Source: SIG653 sp045577455 | Lineage (GTDB): Bacteria; Bacillota; Clostridia; Oscillospirales; CAG-382 | DNA: 7,815 nucleotides | Reading direction: 5' to 3' | Assembly: GCA_045577455.1 (NCBI GenBank) | Contig: JAZNIJ010000222.1 | Location: 1-7,815 of the forward strand | Shown: positions 1-5,713 of the stretch, piece after piece | Position numbering within the stretch: position 1 is the stretch's first letter | How the letters are laid out: each line of letters opens with the position of its first letter | Translations under genes and position numbers: made by a program | The notes under the pieces: model-generated | Told to the model about the DNA's origin: nothing | Seen by the model: the letters and a program-made list of their open reading frames with translations, nothing else | Databases searched by the model: none

Positions 1-28
1 TGTTTCGACTAACTATAATCGTTATTAC

Positions 29-57
29 ATTATACCATTTGGGAAAGAGTGTTTCAA
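29..57 (-). promoter_or_regulatory. Leftward promoter for a gene beyond the left edge
   Basis: On the minus strand, TTGAAA (57 to 52) is followed by a 17-base spacer and TATAAT (34 to 29). A TGG directly before the -10 makes it an extended -10 promoter. This is nearly consensus for the housekeeping sigma factor. Transcription would start near base 22 and run left out of the window, so a gene divergent from the oxidoreductase at 209 is expected just outside. That gene itself cannot be seen. Confidence 0.65.
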
Positions 58-147
58 TATTATTATAAAGAAATAAGAAAAACAATAAAAATTTGTAGGA
101 GAATCAACTGTTGTAAGGCTGTTGCCTCAATTATTTAAAGTTGTCTA

Positions 148-175
148 TTTACTTTTTTTCTCTCTTTGGTATAAT
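148..175 (+). promoter_or_regulatory. Promoter of the Gfo/Idh/MocA oxidoreductase gene
   Basis: TTTACT (148-153), a 16-base spacer and TATAAT (170-175) are seen. TG at 167-168 and one base before the -10 make it an extended -10 element. The predicted start is near 182, giving a leader of about 27 bases that contains the AGGAGG ribosome binding site at 196-201. The -35 is weak, but the extended -10 should compensate. Confidence 0.65.
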
Positions 176-208
176 GAATACAGGTAATTTACCATAGGAG
201 GAAAAGCT

Positions 209-1270
209 ATGAAAAAATTAAGAATTGCACTTATTGGTAACGGCGGTATTTGCCGTGGAAGCCACGTTGAAAATTATTGTGAGGATGACCGAGTAGAGGT
301 AGTTGCTTTTTGCGATATTATTGAAGAAAGAGCAATTGAGCTTCGTGATGAATATTACCCGGATGCCGCAGTATATACAGACTACAAAGAGCTGCTTAAG
401 GATGAAAGCATTGATGCGGTTGATATTTGTACACCGAACTATTTGCACTCTATAATTGCGGTTGATGCCTTCAAGGCAGGCAAGCACGTTTTGTGCGAAA
501 AGCCGGATGCTATTGACGTTACAGAGGTTCTTAAAATGAAAAATGCCGCTGATGAGGCAGGCAAGGTGCTTATGGTTATAAGAAACAACCGCTTTGCAAC
601 AGCTTCGCAGTACGCAAAAAAGTTTGTAGAAGCAGGCAGAATGGGCGAAATTTATTGCGGTCGCTGCGGTTGGCAAAGAAGACGCGGAATACCCGGAAAG
701 GGCGGCTGGTTCACAACAAAGGAACAGTCCGGCGGCGGTCCGCTTATTGACCTTGGCGTTCATATGATAGACCTTGCAGTATGGCTTATGGGTAACCCTA
801 CACCTGTTGCGGTCAGCGCAAATACATACACAAAATTTGCCGATAACGACACAAGTGATTCCGAAAACTCAAAATTCGGTGATGCAGATTCAGAGGGCAC
901 GTTTGACGTTGAGGACCTTGCAATGGGTATGATTCGTTTTGACAACGGCGCAGTTCTTCAAATAGAATTCAGCTGGGCATCAAACATTAAAGCTGAAAAC
1001 CGTTTTGTTGAGCTCAGAGGTACAAAAGCAGGTCTAAAATGGCAGGATAACGGAGTAGAATTTTTCACAGAAGAGGACGGACAGCTTCTCGATATTACTC
1101 CGACGGGCAACTTAGATACAAACGGACACAAGAAAAACATACGTAATTTCATTGACGTTATTACCGAGGGCGCGGAGCCTGTTTTCAAGCCCTCTCAGGG
1201 TGTGGATATGATAAAAATTCTCTGTGCGATTTATGAGTCAGCAGAAAAAGGCAGGGAGATTATTCTCTGA
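209..1270 (+). CDS. Gfo/Idh/MocA-family NAD(P)-dependent oxidoreductase
   Basis: Complete 353-residue cytoplasmic protein with no signal peptide. The N-terminal Rossmann fold begins with a beta strand and GNGGI (residues 10-14), which should bind NAD(P). D36 closes the second strand. The family's EKP motif is at 97-99, and K98 is its usual catalytic or cofactor-contacting lysine. The C-terminal alpha/beta substrate domain carries GGGPLIDLGVHMID (175-188), the family signature with D181 and H185 as likely catalytic residues. Length is normal for the family. Members oxidise or reduce sugars, inositols or related polyols; the substrate cannot be read from the sequence. The start is fixed by AGGAGG at 196-201, seven bases before the ATG. 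The gene stands alone between its own promoter and the terminator at 1304-1337. A divergent partner may lie off the left edge. No link to the restriction operon is evident. Confidence 0.93.
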   Translation: MKKLRIALIGNGGICRGSHVENYCEDDRVEVVAFCDIIEERAIELRDEYYPDAAVYTDYKELLKDESIDAVDICTPNYLHSIIAVDAFKAGKHVLCEKPDAIDVTEVLKMKNAADEAGKVLMVIRNNRFATASQYAKKFVEAGRMGEIYCGRCGWQRRRGIPGKGGWFTTKEQSGGGPLIDLGVHMIDLAVWLMGNPTPVAVSANTYTKFADNDTSDSENSKFGDADSEGTFDVEDLAMGMIRFDNGAVLQIEFSWASNIKAENRFVELRGTKAGLKWQDNGVEFFTEEDGQLLDITPTGNLDTNGHKKNIRNFIDVITEGAEPVFKPSQGVDMIKILCAIYESAEKGREIIL

Positions 1271-1303
1271 TAAAGCAGCCGTGCCAATAACCGAATAAAA
1301 ATT

Positions 1304-1340
1304 AAGACTGTCAGCTTTCATTTAAGCTAACAGTCTTTTT
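1304..1340. terminator. Shared bidirectional terminator between convergent genes
   Basis: The arms AAGACTGTCAGCTT (1304-1317) and AAGCTAACAGTCTT (1324-1337) form a 14-base stem around a six-base loop. The plus strand has one C-A mismatch and is followed by a T run (1336-1340, then GTTTT). Read on the minus strand, the mismatch becomes a G-U pair, and a T-rich stretch (TTAATTTTTATT) follows. It lies 33 bases after the oxidoreductase stop and three bases after the end of the leftward regulator gene, so it can end both transcripts. Confidence 0.85.
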
Positions 1341-1343
1341 GTT

Positions 1344-1955
1344 TTAATCCTTACCGATAACCTTTTTTTGTAACGACCATTTTCTGCATTCGGGGCACTT
1401 CATATATCTGCTTCTGCCAACGTGAGGCGCCATAAACACAGATTTATATTTTGGCACGTATTGGTGGTGACAGTGTTTGCATTCATAAAAGCCTGCAACC
1501 TGCTCGATGCGCAACAGGAATGGTATTGCTACCAACAGCGGTACCATGCTTGATAACACTATTACTACTTGTAGCCACTCCTCCATTGGTACGGTTAAGC
1601 CTATTATACAACCTAACGCAAGAGGAATACACGCCATTGCACCGGCAAGTGCTTCCATACGGAGCAACCGTTTGTCAGCTTCTTGCTTTTGCTTAACCAT
1701 TTCAAGTAAATTGTTTTCTAATTCTTTATTGTAATTATCCATTGTAACTACCTCCCCACATAATAAATCATTTACGGTGATGCCAAGAGCATCACACAGC
1801 TCGCACATAATGGAAGAATCAGGCATAGATTTTCCCGTTTCCCATTTTGACACCGCTCTGTCGGTGATGTTAAGCTTTTCTGCTAACTGCATTTGAGTCA
1901 GGCTTTTCTTTTTTCTGCACTCAGCAATAAATTTTCCGATTTTTACCTGGTCCAT
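1344..1955 (-). CDS. XRE-family regulator with two membrane helices and a zinc ribbon
   Basis: A 203-residue protein. Residues 6-65 are a classic Cro/C1-type helix-turn-helix, with the recognition region around TDRAVSKWETGKSMPD (31-46) and the usual closing ALGITVNDLL. A charged stretch (75-100) leads to two hydrophobic segments, about 101-122 and 127-148, predicted to span the membrane. The tail carries C159-x2-C162 and C187-x2-C190, a likely zinc ribbon. The layout suggests a membrane-tethered DNA-binding protein; its signal is unknown. AGGAGG (minus strand, 1967 to 1962) lies six bases before the ATG, which fixes the start. It is transcribed away from the hsd operon, with about 500 bases between. 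It does not resemble the small C proteins that control restriction systems, so control of hsd is possible but not shown. Direct repeats in its own leader are candidate self-regulatory sites. Confidence 0.88.
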   Translation of the reverse strand: MDQVKIGKFIAECRKKKSLTQMQLAEKLNITDRAVSKWETGKSMPDSSIMCELCDALGITVNDLLCGEVVTMDNYNKELENNLLEMVKQKQEADKRLLRMEALAGAMACIPLALGCIIGLTVPMEEWLQVVIVLSSMVPLLVAIPFLLRIEQVAGFYECKHCHHQYVPKYKSVFMAPHVGRSRYMKCPECRKWSLQKKVIGKD

Positions 1956-2007
1956 AAGCTGCCTCCTTTCGCTTATAGTGTAGAGCTTTAAGGACGAAAA
2001 TTACAGG

Positions 2008-2048
2008 AACCGTTGGTTGAGTAGGGAGAAATCAACCGTTGGTAGAGT
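2008..2048. repeat. Tandem 15-base direct repeat in the XRE leader
   Basis: AACCGTTGGTTGAGT (2008-2022) recurs as AACCGTTGGTAGAGT (2034-2048), 14 of 15 identical, with a period of 26 bases. Each copy begins with an imperfect dyad, AACC-GTT-GGT(T/A). The pair lies downstream of the predicted leftward start near 2076, inside the XRE leader. This would suit an operator for autoregulation. In RNA, GGTTGA and TCAACC within the pair could also form a short stem. Function is inferred only. Confidence 0.5.
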
Positions 2049-2082
2049 GAAAATTGAACGTGAATTTATACTTAGCAAGTTA

Positions 2083-2111
2083 ATTATACCACACAATATT
2101 GGTTGCTACAA
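2083..2111 (-). promoter_or_regulatory. Leftward promoter of the XRE regulator gene
   Basis: On the minus strand, TATAAT (2088 to 2083) is preceded by TGG, an extended -10. A weak -35, TTGTAG (2111 to 2106), lies 17 bases upstream. The start would be near 2076, giving a leader of about 120 bases that contains the direct repeats at 2008-2048. No better leftward promoter is seen closer to the gene. Confidence 0.55.
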
Positions 2112-2154
2112 TAAAAATGTATCAATAGGTGTTTTAAGGTGACACCAACCCAAG

Positions 2155-2188
2155 AAAAGCATTCTCTTTTCCCGATTCGAATGCTTTT
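2155..2188. other. Orphan terminator-like hairpin
   Basis: AAAAGCATTC (2155-2164) and GAATGCTTTT (2179-2188) pair perfectly over ten bases around a 14-base loop, with AGTTTT following on the plus strand. The downstream half contains the palindrome ATTCGAAT (2175-2182). It resembles a rho-independent terminator, but no gene on either strand ends here. It may insulate the hsd promoters from upstream transcription, end a small RNA, or be the remnant of a lost gene. Confidence 0.45.
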
Positions 2189-2308
2189 AGTTTTACCCGA
2201 ATCAACTCACAATAACACAGCAATTCAACTAACATACACCCTCACCGTATATGCAAAATGTAGAAATTTAAGGGAAATTGTAAAAACTTGTGTAGCTTTT
2301 CGCACTTT

Positions 2309-2338
2309 TTGTCATATATAAATAGAGGGTGGTATAAT
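2309..2338 (+). promoter_or_regulatory. Distal rightward promoter upstream of hsdM
   Basis: TTGTCA (2309-2314, five of six consensus bases), an 18-base spacer and TATAAT (2333-2338) with TGG before the -10. The predicted start is near 2345, which would give hsdM a leader of about 110 bases. It may act together with the proximal promoter at 2388-2416 or make a short separate transcript. Confidence 0.5.
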
Positions 2339-2387
2339 TTAATTGATTTTAAAGCTTTCAAAGTCCGTTTCGTGGTATCACTTTTAG

Positions 2388-2416
2388 TTGAAATATGTAA
2401 AAAATTGTATTATAAT
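2388..2416 (+). promoter_or_regulatory. Proximal promoter of the hsd operon
   Basis: TTGAAA (2388-2393), exactly 17 bases, then TATAAT (2411-2416), close to consensus. The predicted start is near 2423, leaving a 32-base leader with AGGAG at 2442-2446. This also rules out the in-frame TTG at 2422 as the hsdM start, because it would sit at the transcript's first base. GTGGTATCAC (2372-2381), a small inverted repeat just upstream of the -35, could be a regulator site. Confidence 0.75.
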
Positions 2417-2454
2417 GTAATTTGTATAATTATAGGCTGTTAGGAGAATTAACT

Positions 2455-3957
2455 ATGGCTACAAATAACACTACCGGAATCGGCTTTGAAAAACAGATAT
2501 GGGATGCGGCTTGCGTATTGCGTGGTAATATGGATGCATCAGAATATAAATCTGTTGTACTTGGGCTTATTTTCCTTAAGTATATTTCTGATAGATTTGA
2601 TGAAAAGTATCAGGCACTTGTTGCTGAAGGCGACGGATTCGAAGAAGATATAGACGAATACACTTCTGAAGGCATTTTCTTTGTGCCCGAAAATGCACGT
2701 TGGAATATTATTGCTTCAAATGCTCACACACCCGAAATCGGTACAATTATTGATGATGCTATGCGTGCAATTGAAAAGGAAAACAAACGTCTTAAAGATA
2801 TTCTTCCGAAAAACTTTGCTCGTCCTGAATTAGACAAGCGCCGTCTTGGTGATGTAGTTGACCTTTTTACAAACATTAAAATGGTTGATGCAGGCTCAAG
2901 TAAAGATATTCTCGGCAGAACTTATGAATACTGTCTTTCTAAATTTGCCGAACAGGAAGGCAAACTTGCAGGTGAATTCTATACTCCTTCTTGTGTTGTT
3001 CGTACACTTGTTGAAGTTTTACAGCCGTACAACGGTCGTGTTTATGACCCTTGCTGTGGTTCAGGCGGTATGTTTGTTCAGTCAGCAAAATTTGTGGAGA
3101 ATCACCGTGGTAATATTAACGATATTTCCGTATATGGTCAGGATTCTAACCCTACCACTTGGAAAATGGCACAAATGAACCTTGCAATTCGTGGTATTGA
3201 TGCTGACCTCGGCAAATTTAATGCAGACACTTTCTTTAATGATTGCCATCCTACACTTCGTGCAGATTACATTATGGCAAATCCGCCATTCAACCTTTCT
3301 GATTGGGGTGCAGATAAGCTCACAGATGACGTTCGCTGGCAATACGGTATGCCACCTGCAGGCAATGCCAACTTTGCATGGCTTCAGCATATGATTCATC
3401 ATCTTGCTCCAAACGGCAAAATAGGTATGGTGCTTGCTAATGGTTCACTTTCTTCCCAGTCCGGCGGCGAAGGAGAAATCCGCAAAAATATCATCAACGC
3501 CGATTTGGTCGAGTGCATTATTGCAATGCCGACACAGCTTTTCTACACAACACAGATCCCTGTTTCACTCTGGTTCCTTGCAAAGAACAAAAAACAAAAG
3601 GGTAAGACCTTGTTTATTGATGCTCGTAAGCTGGGTACTATGGTTACAAGAAAACTCAGAGAGCTGACAGATGAAGATATTGCAAAAATTGCTGACACTT
3701 ACAACGCATACGCTGACGGTACTCTTGAAGATGCAAAAGGCTTTTGTGCTGTAGTTGATACTGAAGAAATTGCCAAGCAGGACTATATTCTTACTCCCGG
3801 TCGTTATGTTGGCATCGAGGAACAGGAAGATGATGGTGAACCTTTTGAAGATAAGATGAATCGATTAACTTCTGAGTTATCAGAACTCTTTGCGAAATCT
3901 CACAAGCTTGAAGCGGAGATTAGAGAAAAATTGGGGGCTATTGGTTATGAGCTCTAA
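2455..3957 (+). CDS. hsdM: Type I restriction-modification system, DNA methyltransferase subunit HsdM
   Basis: A 500-residue adenine-N6 DNA methyltransferase subunit. With HsdS it methylates the host recognition site, and with HsdR it forms the restriction complex. The N-terminal HsdM helical domain (about 5-125) contains the typical VLGLIFLKYISDRFDE stretch. GEFYTP (173-178) precedes the catalytic domain. Motif I, DPCCGSGG (198-205), binds S-adenosylmethionine, and motif IV, NPPF (276-279), is the N6-adenine catalytic motif; both are intact. LTPGRYVG (446-453) and a C-terminal coiled coil, expected to contact HsdS, follow. Length is normal for the family. ATG at 2455 is chosen over the upstream TTG at 2422 because AGGAG lies eight bases before it and the promoter places the RNA start near 2423. 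It is the first gene of the operon, and its last 11 bases overlap the next gene. Confidence 0.97.
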   Translation: MATNNTTGIGFEKQIWDAACVLRGNMDASEYKSVVLGLIFLKYISDRFDEKYQALVAEGDGFEEDIDEYTSEGIFFVPENARWNIIASNAHTPEIGTIIDDAMRAIEKENKRLKDILPKNFARPELDKRRLGDVVDLFTNIKMVDAGSSKDILGRTYEYCLSKFAEQEGKLAGEFYTPSCVVRTLVEVLQPYNGRVYDPCCGSGGMFVQSAKFVENHRGNINDISVYGQDSNPTTWKMAQMNLAIRGIDADLGKFNADTFFNDCHPTLRADYIMANPPFNLSDWGADKLTDDVRWQYGMPPAGNANFAWLQHMIHHLAPNGKIGMVLANGSLSSQSGGEGEIRKNIINADLVECIIAMPTQLFYTTQIPVSLWFLAKNKKQKGKTLFIDARKLGTMVTRKLRELTDEDIAKIADTYNAYADGTLEDAKGFCAVVDTEEIAKQDYILTPGRYVGIEEQEDDGEPFEDKMNRLTSELSELFAKSHKLEAEIREKLGAIGYEL

Positions 3958-4450
3958 GCAAAGTAAGGCTGAACGAAAAGAAGATAGAATTCAGCAGTTA
4001 GAACGAGAACTGTCGGAAACGAGAAAACAGTTGAAATCACAGTCTAAAACACTTCGATTCGACGATGAGCAGATGAATAACTATATTGAACAGTTGACCG
4101 AAAGAATAGAGTGGTCAACCAACCGCATAGTTGATGAAACCAAGCCACACGGCATATCAACAAATACTAAAGAACAACCAGACGGGGTTTCTTTGTTTCT
4201 TAAATTGGCAATCGGTATCCCCATAATGTTTTTCGGTATAGTGGTATTCTATCTTCTGTTTAAAAACGGAGCTATATATTGGACTCAAGATAATATCTCG
4301 AAGTTTGCACTTGTAATTATGGGGATCTTGGGCTTTGATTGTATTATATTGGGTATAGAAGTTTTGCGTGAGAAAGACCGAAATTATATAGTCGCTCTTT
4401 TTTCTGCACTTGTTTCTCTGGTAGCGTTAATTGTGGCTTTGGTAAAGTAA
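3947..4450 (+). CDS. Small membrane protein with a coiled-coil head, inside the hsd operon
   Basis: I do not recognise this family. The 167-residue protein starts inside the end of hsdM (11-base overlap, different frame), with a G-rich run (GGGGG, 3933-3937) nine bases upstream as a likely ribosome binding site. This arrangement suggests translational coupling to hsdM. An in-frame TTG at 3890 would lengthen it by 19 residues but lies deep in hsdM with no ribosome binding site. Residues 1-62 are highly charged and helical, probably a coiled coil (RIQQLERELSETRKQL). After a linker (63-80), three hydrophobic segments follow, about 82-105, 119-140 and 147-166, ending at the last residue. No catalytic motif or signal peptide is seen. 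The charged head is expected in the cytoplasm. It is not a standard type I subunit. It could be a membrane effector, an anchor, or an accessory to the ATPase gene two places downstream; none of these is shown by the sequence. Confidence 0.85.
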   Translation: MSSKQSKAERKEDRIQQLERELSETRKQLKSQSKTLRFDDEQMNNYIEQLTERIEWSTNRIVDETKPHGISTNTKEQPDGVSLFLKLAIGIPIMFFGIVVFYLLFKNGAIYWTQDNISKFALVIMGILGFDCIILGIEVLREKDRNYIVALFSALVSLVALIVALVK

Positions 4451-4475
4451 TTTATAAAATATTTATTAGGATGAT

Positions 4476-5672
4476 ATGTTTATGTTAAAAAAAGTAAAAT
4501 TGGGCGAATTGGCATTAGTAAAAGGCGGAAAGCGATTGCCCAAGGGAACAAATTTGATTACTGAGCCCAACAGTCACCCCTACATTCGCGTTCGTGATTT
4601 GAATAACAAATCCACTCTTGAGTTAAATAATGATTTTGAATATGTGGATGATGAAACTCAAAAATCTATAGCAAGGTATATAGTGGGAGCCGGAGATATT
4701 GTTTTGTCAATCGTAGGAACGATTGGTTTGGTTGCGATAGTTGGCGAGTCTTTACATAAGGCAAACTTAACGGAAAACTGCGTAAAACTCACACAGTTGG
4801 ATGGTGTGGATCGGGATTATTTGTATTATTATTTGAAATCGGATTTGGGTCAAGCTGAAATTGCTAAAGGAACTGTTGGCGCTGTTCAAGCCAAGTTGCC
4901 TATTAAAAATATTCAGGATATTGATATTGTTTTGCCGGATATATCAACACAGCAAAAAATCAGCAGTATCCTTCGTTCTATTGACGATAAGATCGAAAAC
5001 AATCAAAAGATAAACGATAATTTACAGCAGCAGGCACAAGCGCTGTATCGTGACTGGTTCATAGACTATAAACCGTTTGGCAGAACACCACCGGCAACAT
5101 GGAAGCAAGGCAAAATAAAAGATATTCTTCAGTTACAAAAACATGCTATCAAAGCGGGTTCTGCGCCAGAACTACCATATTTGCCGATTGACACCATTCC
5201 TATGAAGACTTTTGCTGTTGCTGATTTTCGCCCTAATGAAGAAGCGCAAAGCAGCTTAATACGGTTTAGTAAAGATGACATCCTAATTGGCGCAATGCGT
5301 GTATATTTCCACCGTGTTATTATTGCACCTTGCGATGGCATTACTCGAACCACATGTTTTGTTTTAAAACCCGTTGATCCATCATATTTGAGCTTTGGTT
5401 TGCTGACATGTGATTTGGACAGCAACATCGATCATGCACAAAACACCTCTAAGGGATCCACTATGCCTTACGCTGTTTGGGATGGTGGTATGGGTGAAAT
5501 TGAAATCACCATTCCGCCGGTGGAGATTGCCGAAGAATTTAATAACATGATAATGCCTATGCTTCGGCAAATCCAGAACTCGTATTTTGAGATAAAGGCG
5601 TTGCGCGAATTGCGTGATAGCCTGCTTCCTCGACTTATGTCTGGCGCATTGAATGTCAGCGATCTAACTTAA
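4476..5672 (+). CDS. hsdS: Type I restriction-modification system, specificity subunit HsdS
   Basis: A 398-residue DNA-recognition subunit of normal length. It has two target recognition domains, about residues 4-153 and 205-346, each reading one half of a bipartite site. The first conserved spacer (154-200) contains LPDISTQQKISSILRSID, a long helix, and RDWFIDYKPFG. The second (347-390) contains IPPVEIAEEFN and a closing helix with LRDSLLPRLMSG. The helices hold the two domains at a fixed distance, which sets the spacing of the site. The target sequence cannot be predicted by eye. The start is ATG at 4476, five bases after AGG; an in-frame ATG at 4482 is a possible alternative. The gene is intact, and the two spacers are not similar enough in DNA to suggest recombinational switching. 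It lies 25 bases after the membrane-protein gene. Confidence 0.96.
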   Translation: MFMLKKVKLGELALVKGGKRLPKGTNLITEPNSHPYIRVRDLNNKSTLELNNDFEYVDDETQKSIARYIVGAGDIVLSIVGTIGLVAIVGESLHKANLTENCVKLTQLDGVDRDYLYYYLKSDLGQAEIAKGTVGAVQAKLPIKNIQDIDIVLPDISTQQKISSILRSIDDKIENNQKINDNLQQQAQALYRDWFIDYKPFGRTPPATWKQGKIKDILQLQKHAIKAGSAPELPYLPIDTIPMKTFAVADFRPNEEAQSSLIRFSKDDILIGAMRVYFHRVIIAPCDGITRTTCFVLKPVDPSYLSFGLLTCDLDSNIDHAQNTSKGSTMPYAVWDGGMGEIEITIPPVEIAEEFNNMIMPMLRQIQNSYFEIKALRELRDSLLPRLMSGALNVSDLT

Positions 5673-5713
5673 GCCGCTAAATTATCGTTTATCTTGCAAT
5701 AGAGAGGAAAAAT

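Larger units (their letters stand above)
1956..2454. other. Intergenic region between the XRE gene and hsdM
   Basis: About 500 bases with no convincing gene. From left to right it holds the XRE ribosome binding site and leader with a direct repeat, the leftward XRE promoter, an orphan hairpin at 2155-2188, and two rightward promoters serving hsdM. The only open frame of note, starting with GTG at 2139, lacks a proper ribosome binding site and looks like chance. The stretch 2190-2308 is AT-rich and shows nothing I can name. Confidence 0.7.

Noticed and set aside
112..131. Bulged hairpin around AGGC-TGTT-GCCT upstream of the oxidoreductase promoter
   Set aside because: It has four strong pairs plus three beyond a two-base bulge and no T run. 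This is too weak to call a terminator or an operator on its own.
218..763. Long minus-strand open frame opposite the oxidoreductase gene
   Set aside because: It lies antisense to a gene with clear family motifs, has no ribosome binding site, and its translation is cysteine-rich low-complexity sequence typical of a shadow frame.
2171..2184. GATTCGAATGC, resembling the T-arm of a tRNA (possible attachment site)
   Set aside because: No acceptor stem, anticodon arm or D-arm can be placed around it. The palindrome is part of the hairpin at 2155-2188, and no integrase gene is present.
2290..2310. Possible weak terminator (GTGT/GCAC stem followed by TTTTT)
   Set aside because: The stem is only four pairs including a G-U, and the T run overlaps the -35 region of a good promoter.
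2139..2321. 60-codon open frame starting with GTG in the intergenic region
   Set aside because: There is no properly spaced ribosome binding site, no recognisable domain, and it runs straight through the orphan hairpin and into the distal hsdM promoter. It is best explained by chance.
2422..2454. Upstream in-frame TTG as the start of hsdM (11 extra residues)
   Set aside because: It coincides with the predicted transcription start and has no ribosome binding site, whereas ATG at 2455 has AGGAG eight bases upstream and gives the usual HsdM N-terminus.
4980..5672. Possible recombinational switching of hsdS through internal repeats
   Set aside because: The two conserved spacer regions are related in protein but not visibly repeated in DNA, and no second hsdS fragment or recombinase gene is in the window.
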